Assembly: GCA_019413245.1 (NCBI GenBank)
Contig: DXNX01000086.1
Location: 1-9,454 of the forward strand
Source: Oscillospiraceae bacterium
GTDB lineage: Bacteria; Bacillota; Clostridia; Oscillospirales; Ruminococcaceae
Direction of reading: 5' to 3'
DNA: 9,454 bases
Notes under the pieces: model-generated
What the model saw: the letters and a program-made list of their open reading frames with translations, nothing else
What the model was told of the DNA's origin: nothing
Database searches by the model: none
Shown: positions 6,107 through 9,454 of the stretch, one piece after another
How positions within the stretch are numbered: position 1 is the stretch's first letter
Layout: the number at the start of each line of letters is the position of its first letter
Translations under genes and position numbers: made by a program

Positions 6107-6792
6107 AAGGTACCCTGTACGGGGTCAGTGTAGGGCCGGGTGACCCGGAACTTCTCACCTTCAAGGCTATGCGCGTCATGCGCCAGTGCCCGGTCATTGC
6201 AGCTCCGCAGACCAAAAGCGGAGAGATGCTGGCTCTGGATATTGCCCGGCAGGCGGTGGACCTGAGCCGTAAGGTGATCGTCCCGCTGCACTTCACCATG
6301 AGCCACGATGAGGAAGAACGCCGCCGTGCCCACCAGGCTGCCGCCGAAATGCTGCGGGGGTATCTGGATGCGGGGCAGGATGTGGCCATGCTGAACCTGG
6401 GGGATGTGTCGGTGTACGCCACTTTCGGGTATCTGCAAACTATTCTGGAAGAACAGGGCTACCGGACCGCCATGGTGGCGGGGGTACCCAGCTTCTGCGC
6501 GGTGGCGGCGCGGCTGAACCAGCCCCTGACCGGCGGTATGGATACCCCGCTGACCATCGCTCCGGGCAGTATCCCGCTGGAAGAGATTCTGGCAGCGCCC
6601 GGTGCCAAAGTCCTGATGAAAAGCGGCCGCCAGCTGCCCAAAGTGCTGGATACCCTGGAAAAAGAGGGACTTCTGGAACAGAGTTCCCTTGTGTGCAACT
6701 GCGGCTTGCCGGAAGAACAGGTCTGGGACCACTTGGAGCAGGACCGGCCCGAAGGCAGCGCCGGGTATTTTGCCACCATTCTGGTGAAATAA
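6094..6792 (+). CDS. cbiL: Cobalt-precorrin-2 C20-methyltransferase, CbiL
   Basis: CbiL performs the first methylation after cobalt insertion, moving a methyl group from S-adenosylmethionine to C20. Starting at GTG 6094 gives 232 residues, the normal size. The fold is that of the tetrapyrrole (uroporphyrinogen III-type) methylases. The N-terminal GVSVGPGDPELLT motif is at residues 10-22. The second loop LNLGDVSVYATFGYL (about 101-115) is characteristic of CbiL/CobI rather than the C11 or C17 enzymes. Further on are AGVPSFCAVAARL and the KSGRQLPKVL segment, also typical of this subfamily. An in-frame ATG exists at 6013, but it would add 27 residues read from the end of cbiD, with no homology. 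The start overlaps cbiD by 13 bases, so translation is probably coupled. Confidence 0.93.
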   Translation: METIKGTLYGVSVGPGDPELLTFKAMRVMRQCPVIAAPQTKSGEMLALDIARQAVDLSRKVIVPLHFTMSHDEEERRRAHQAAAEMLRGYLDAGQDVAMLNLGDVSVYATFGYLQTILEEQGYRTAMVAGVPSFCAVAARLNQPLTGGMDTPLTIAPGSIPLEEILAAPGAKVLMKSGRQLPKVLDTLEKEGLLEQSSLVCNCGLPEEQVWDHLEQDRPEGSAGYFATILVK

Positions 6793-6810
6793 GAGGGGAG
6801 GAACACCATT

Positions 6811-7569
6811 ATGATCCATTTCGTGGGCGCCGGACCGGGAGCACCGGACCTGATCACGCTGCGGGGCGCAGATCTGCTGGGCAAGGCAGACTGCGTCATT
6901 TACGCGGGCAGTCTGGTCAATCCGGCTTTGCTGGGGCTGACCAAGCCGGGGTGTGCCATCTACAACAGCGCTGAAATGACCCTGGAACAGGTGCTGGACA
7001 TCATGCGGCAGCAGGAATCCGAAAACCACATGATGGTGCGCCTGCACACCGGGGACCCCTGCCTGTACGGGGCTGTCCGGGAACAGATGGATGCCCTGGA
7101 CGCGGCGGGCCTTGTCTATGAAAGCACCCCCGGTGTTTCCAGCTTCTGCGGGGCTGCTGCGGCGCTGGATGCGGAATACACCCTGCCCGGCGTCAGCCAG
7201 AGCGTCATCATCACCCGTATGGCCGGGCGCACGCCGGTACCGGAACGGGAAAGCCTGGCCGCCCTGGCTGCTCACGGCGCCACCATGGTGATCTTCCTTT
7301 CCGCGGGCATGCTGCCCCAGGTGCAGGCAGCCCTGCTGCAGGGCGCCTACACTGAAGATACCCCCGCGGCGCTGGTCTACAAGGCCACCTGGCCGGAAGA
7401 AAAGGTGGCCCGCTGCACCGTGGGAACCCTGGCTGCCTGCGGGCAGGAGCAGGAAATTTCCCGCACGGCGCTGGTGCTGGTGGGGGACTTTCTGGGCAAA
7501 CAGTACGACCGAAGCCGCCTGTATGACCCGACTTTTACCACCGGCTACCGGAAGGGAACCGACCAATGA
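6811..7569 (+). CDS. cbiF: Cobalt-precorrin-4 C11-methyltransferase, CbiF
   Basis: CbiF methylates C11 of cobalt-precorrin-4. The 252-residue protein shows the tetrapyrrole methylase layout: FVGAGPGAPDLIT (residues 4-16), the subfamily hallmark YAGSLV (31-36), RLHTGDPCLYGA (77-88), PGVSSFCGAAAAL, an ITRMAGRTPVPE segment, and FLSAGMLPQ. The YAGSLV and TRxxGRTPxPE combination separates CbiF/CobM from the C20, C17 and CobA-type enzymes. It is the one junction in the cbi run without an overlap: 18 bases separate it from cbiL, and they hold a strong site (GGGGAGG, 6796-6802). That may set its expression partly apart from upstream translation. Its stop overlaps the cbiG start as ATGA. Confidence 0.95.
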   Translation: MIHFVGAGPGAPDLITLRGADLLGKADCVIYAGSLVNPALLGLTKPGCAIYNSAEMTLEQVLDIMRQQESENHMMVRLHTGDPCLYGAVREQMDALDAAGLVYESTPGVSSFCGAAAALDAEYTLPGVSQSVIITRMAGRTPVPERESLAALAAHGATMVIFLSAGMLPQVQAALLQGAYTEDTPAALVYKATWPEEKVARCTVGTLAACGQEQEISRTALVLVGDFLGKQYDRSRLYDPTFTTGYRKGTDQ

Positions 7570-8570
7570 CCGCCGGTCCCATCGAGTTGCTGGCCTTTAC
7601 GGAGAATGGGCAGCGCCTGGCCGAATTCCTGGCCCGGCAGCTGGGCGGCAACGCATCCCGCTGCGGCCACCCGCTGACTCTTTCGCAGTGGACGGAGAAA
7701 AATTTCCACCGGACTGAAGCCCTGGTGTTTGTGGGGGCCGCCGGTATCGCGGTGCGGGCCATCGCCCCTTATATAAAGAGCAAAGCCCAGGACCCGGCAG
7801 TGGTGGTCGTGGACGAGGGTGCCCACTGGGCGGTGCCGGTTTTGTCCGGCCACCTGGGCGGTGCCAATGACCTGGCCCGCCGTATCGCCGGCATTTGTGG
7901 TGCGCAGGTGGTCATCACCACCGCCACCGATGTCAACGGTGTTTTCGCGGTGGATGAATGGTCCAAACGCCAGAACTGTGCGATCTGCAATCCCGAAAAA
8001 ATCAAGACCGTGTCGGCGGCTCTTCTGGCGGGGCAGCCGGTGCGGCTGTACAGCGAGTTTACCGTTACGGGAACGCCGCCCGCCGGTATTGAGCTTTCCG
8101 AAGAAGCCGCTTGTGATTTCCGCCTGGGTCTGCACAGCAGCAAACGGGACGTTTTGCATCTGGTGCCGCGTATCGCGGTGCTGGGGGTGGGGTGCCGCAA
8201 AGGAACCTCTGCCGCAACACTGGAAGCAGCCCTGGAACGCCTTCTGGAAACCACCGGGCTGTGCCCGCAGGCGGTCTGTGCGGTGGCCAGTATTGACCTG
8301 AAAAAAGAGGAACCGGGCCTGCTGCAATTCTGCGCGGCCCACGGCTGGCCGCTGCAGACCTACCCCGCATCCGCGCTGGCAGCGGTGCAAGGGGATTTTA
8401 CAGCCAGTGCCTTTGTGCAGAAGACCACAGGGGTGGACAATGTGTGCGAACGTGCCGCTGTTCTGGCGGCGGGCGGACACCTTTACAGCAAGAAGAACGC
8501 GGGCGGCGGGGTCACCATGGCCCTGGCGTTGCAGCCTTACGCCCCGGATTGGAGATGGCAGGATGAATAA
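7566..8570 (+). CDS. cbiG: Cobalt-precorrin-5A hydrolase, CbiG
   Basis: CbiG opens the delta-lactone ring of cobalt-precorrin-5A, releasing the C20 carbon as acetaldehyde and yielding cobalt-precorrin-5B, the substrate of CbiD. The 334-residue protein is complete. The N-terminal domain contains LVFVGAAGIAVRAIAPY and VDEGAHWAVPVLSGHLGGAN (SGHLGGAN at residues 94-101). A middle linker region follows. The C-terminal CbiG domain begins near GVGCRKGTS (207-215) and ends with the KTTGVDNVCERAA segment. It is a free-standing protein here, not fused to CbiH or CbiF as in some Clostridia. It starts in an ATGA overlap with cbiF, and its last eight bases overlap cbiH (ATGAATAA), placing enzymes of adjacent chemistry in one coupled run. 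Confidence 0.95.
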   Translation: MTAGPIELLAFTENGQRLAEFLARQLGGNASRCGHPLTLSQWTEKNFHRTEALVFVGAAGIAVRAIAPYIKSKAQDPAVVVVDEGAHWAVPVLSGHLGGANDLARRIAGICGAQVVITTATDVNGVFAVDEWSKRQNCAICNPEKIKTVSAALLAGQPVRLYSEFTVTGTPPAGIELSEEAACDFRLGLHSSKRDVLHLVPRIAVLGVGCRKGTSAATLEAALERLLETTGLCPQAVCAVASIDLKKEEPGLLQFCAAHGWPLQTYPASALAAVQGDFTASAFVQKTTGVDNVCERAAVLAAGGHLYSKKNAGGGVTMALALQPYAPDWRWQDE

Positions 8571-9294
8571 ATTGTTTGTGGTGGGCCTTGGCCCCGGGGA
8601 TGCCCGGTATCTGACCGAACAGGCCCGGAAAGCGTTGGAAATGTCCGACCTGATCTGCGGGTATTCGGTGTACATTGACCTTGTGCGGCCGCTGTACCCG
8701 GAAAAGGAATATTTCACCACCCCCATGAAGCAGGAACTCGACCGCTGCCGCCATGCGCTGGCCTCGGCGCAGCAGGGCGTGACCACAGCCATGGTGTGCA
8801 GCGGAGACGCCGGTGTGTACGGTATGGCCTCTCCGGTGCTGGAGCTGGCAGGGGAGTATCCCGGCGTGGATGTGGAGGTGGTGCCCGGCATCACAGCGGC
8901 GCTGTCCGGCGCGGCGGTGCTGGGGGCGCCGCTGGCCCATGATTTCTGTGTCATCTCCCTGTCCGACCTGCTCACACCCTGGTCGCTCATCGAGACCCGC
9001 CTGGAATGTGCCGCCAAGGGGGACTTTGCCCTTTGCCTGTATAACCCCGGTTCCCGCAAACGGGCCGACTACCTACAAAAGGCGGTGCGGATTCTGCTGC
9101 AATCCGGCAAGGACCCCGCCACGCCCTGCGGGTATGTACGCAACATCGGCCGCGAAGGTCAGCAGGCGCAGACCCTGACCCTGGCGGAACTGGAAACCGC
9201 CGAGATGGATATGTTTACTACCGTTTTTATCGGTTCGTCCACCACCCGTATTCTGGGAGAATATCTGGTCACGCCGCGGGGGTACCGTTCGTGA
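8563..9294 (+). CDS. cbiH: Cobalt-factor III/cobalt-precorrin-3 C17-methyltransferase, CbiH
   Basis: CbiH methylates C17 and brings about ring contraction with lactone formation, giving cobalt-precorrin-4, the substrate of CbiF. From ATG 8563 the protein has 243 residues, a normal single-domain size without the C-terminal extension found in the CbiH60 type of some Bacillus. Visible motifs are LFVVGLGPGDARYLT (residues 4-18), ICGYSVYIDLV (31-41), CSGDAGVYGMASP (79-91), the PGITAALSGAAVLGAPLAHDF segment, and YNPGSRKR (160-167). All of these fit CbiH/CobJ. The frame is open further upstream, but that sequence lies within cbiG. GGAG (8551-8554) eight bases before the ATG supports the chosen start. 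The TGA stop overlaps the cbiJ GTG. Confidence 0.95.
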   Translation: MNKLFVVGLGPGDARYLTEQARKALEMSDLICGYSVYIDLVRPLYPEKEYFTTPMKQELDRCRHALASAQQGVTTAMVCSGDAGVYGMASPVLELAGEYPGVDVEVVPGITAALSGAAVLGAPLAHDFCVISLSDLLTPWSLIETRLECAAKGDFALCLYNPGSRKRADYLQKAVRILLQSGKDPATPCGYVRNIGREGQQAQTLTLAELETAEMDMFTTVFIGSSTTRILGEYLVTPRGYRS

Positions 9295-9454
9295 AAATTC
9301 TGCTTTTTTCCGGTACCACCGAAGGCCGTCGGCTGTCCCGTGCGTTGGCGGAACTGGGTGTGCAGGTCACCGTTTGCGTAGCCACCGAATACGGCGCCGA
9401 AGAACAGGGGACAGCCCCCGGCATCACGGTCCACACCGGGCGGCTGGAAGTGCC
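9291..9454 (+). CDS. cbiJ: Cobalt-precorrin-6A reductase, CbiJ (3' end outside the window)
   Basis: Only the first 54 codons are present before the right edge. Reading from GTG 9291 gives VKILLFSGTTEGRRLSRAL and then the segment VTVCVATEYGAE. This is the N-terminal nucleotide-binding motif of the CbiJ/CobK reductases (SGTTEGR followed by a second strand ending VATEYG). The enzyme reduces cobalt-precorrin-6A with a nicotinamide cofactor, NADH in characterised CbiJ. The GTG overlaps the cbiH stop in a GTGA arrangement, and no in-frame ATG lies near the start of the homology. The Shine-Dalgarno match is poor, so expression probably depends on coupling to cbiH. No terminator is visible, so the operon most likely continues. 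Confidence 0.88.
   Translation, partial: MKILLFSGTTEGRRLSRALAELGVQVTVCVATEYGAEEQGTAPGITVHTGRLEV

Noticed and set aside
6016..7566. Long open frame on the minus strand opposite cbiL and cbiF
   Set aside because: Its translation has no domain pattern, and both plus-strand genes are clearly conserved enzymes. It is explained by codon bias on the coding strand.
8407..8562. ATG 8407 as the start of cbiH
   Set aside because: It would add 52 arginine-rich residues encoded within cbiG. The family motif begins directly after ATG 8563, which has a good ribosome binding site.
7545..9059. Long open frame on the minus strand opposite cbiG and cbiH
   Set aside because: Same situation: it is entirely antisense to two confidently identified genes and its product is biased in composition.

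Overview
This window is a 5' section of an anaerobic (early cobalt insertion) cobalamin biosynthesis locus, preceded by the end of an unrelated stress gene. High G+C, ATGA-type gene overlaps, Shine-Dalgarno sites before most genes, and a lipoprotein signal on the solute-binding protein suggest a high-GC, obligately anaerobic Bacillota (Clostridia). An Oscillospiraceae/Ruminococcaceae gut commensal is my best guess. This is inference; the window contains no taxonomic marker such as rRNA.

Layout, all on the + strand. (1) 1-764: 3' portion of a yaaA-type gene, cut by the left edge and closed by a hairpin/T-tract terminator (772-811). (2) 812-1242: a 430-base non-coding leader with a candidate promoter, a well-preserved cobalamin riboswitch aptamer (about 862-1027), two further hairpins and a strong intrinsic terminator (1158-1203) just before the first gene. 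(3) 1243-4168: a three-gene ABC importer of the FecCD/BtuCD class (lipoprotein, permease, ATPase), most likely for corrinoids. (4) 4209-9454: cbiK-cbiD-cbiL-cbiF-cbiG-cbiH-cbiJ, with cbiJ cut by the right edge.

How the parts fit: when cobalamin is scarce the riboswitch should allow read-through into both salvage (importer) and de novo synthesis. CbiK inserts cobalt into sirohydrochlorin. CbiL, CbiH, CbiF and CbiD methylate C20, C17, C11 and C1. CbiG opens the lactone ring for loss of the C20 unit, and CbiJ reduces cobalt-precorrin-6A. The C5/C15 methylase-decarboxylase (CbiE/CbiT), the mutase CbiC, the amidases (CbiA/CbiP) and the late genes are absent here and probably lie beyond the right edge, because cbiJ runs out of the window with no terminator in sight.

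The gene content is a known pathway. I found no convincing undescribed system. The least ordinary parts are the long multi-hairpin riboswitch leader and a possible second promoter in front of cbiK.
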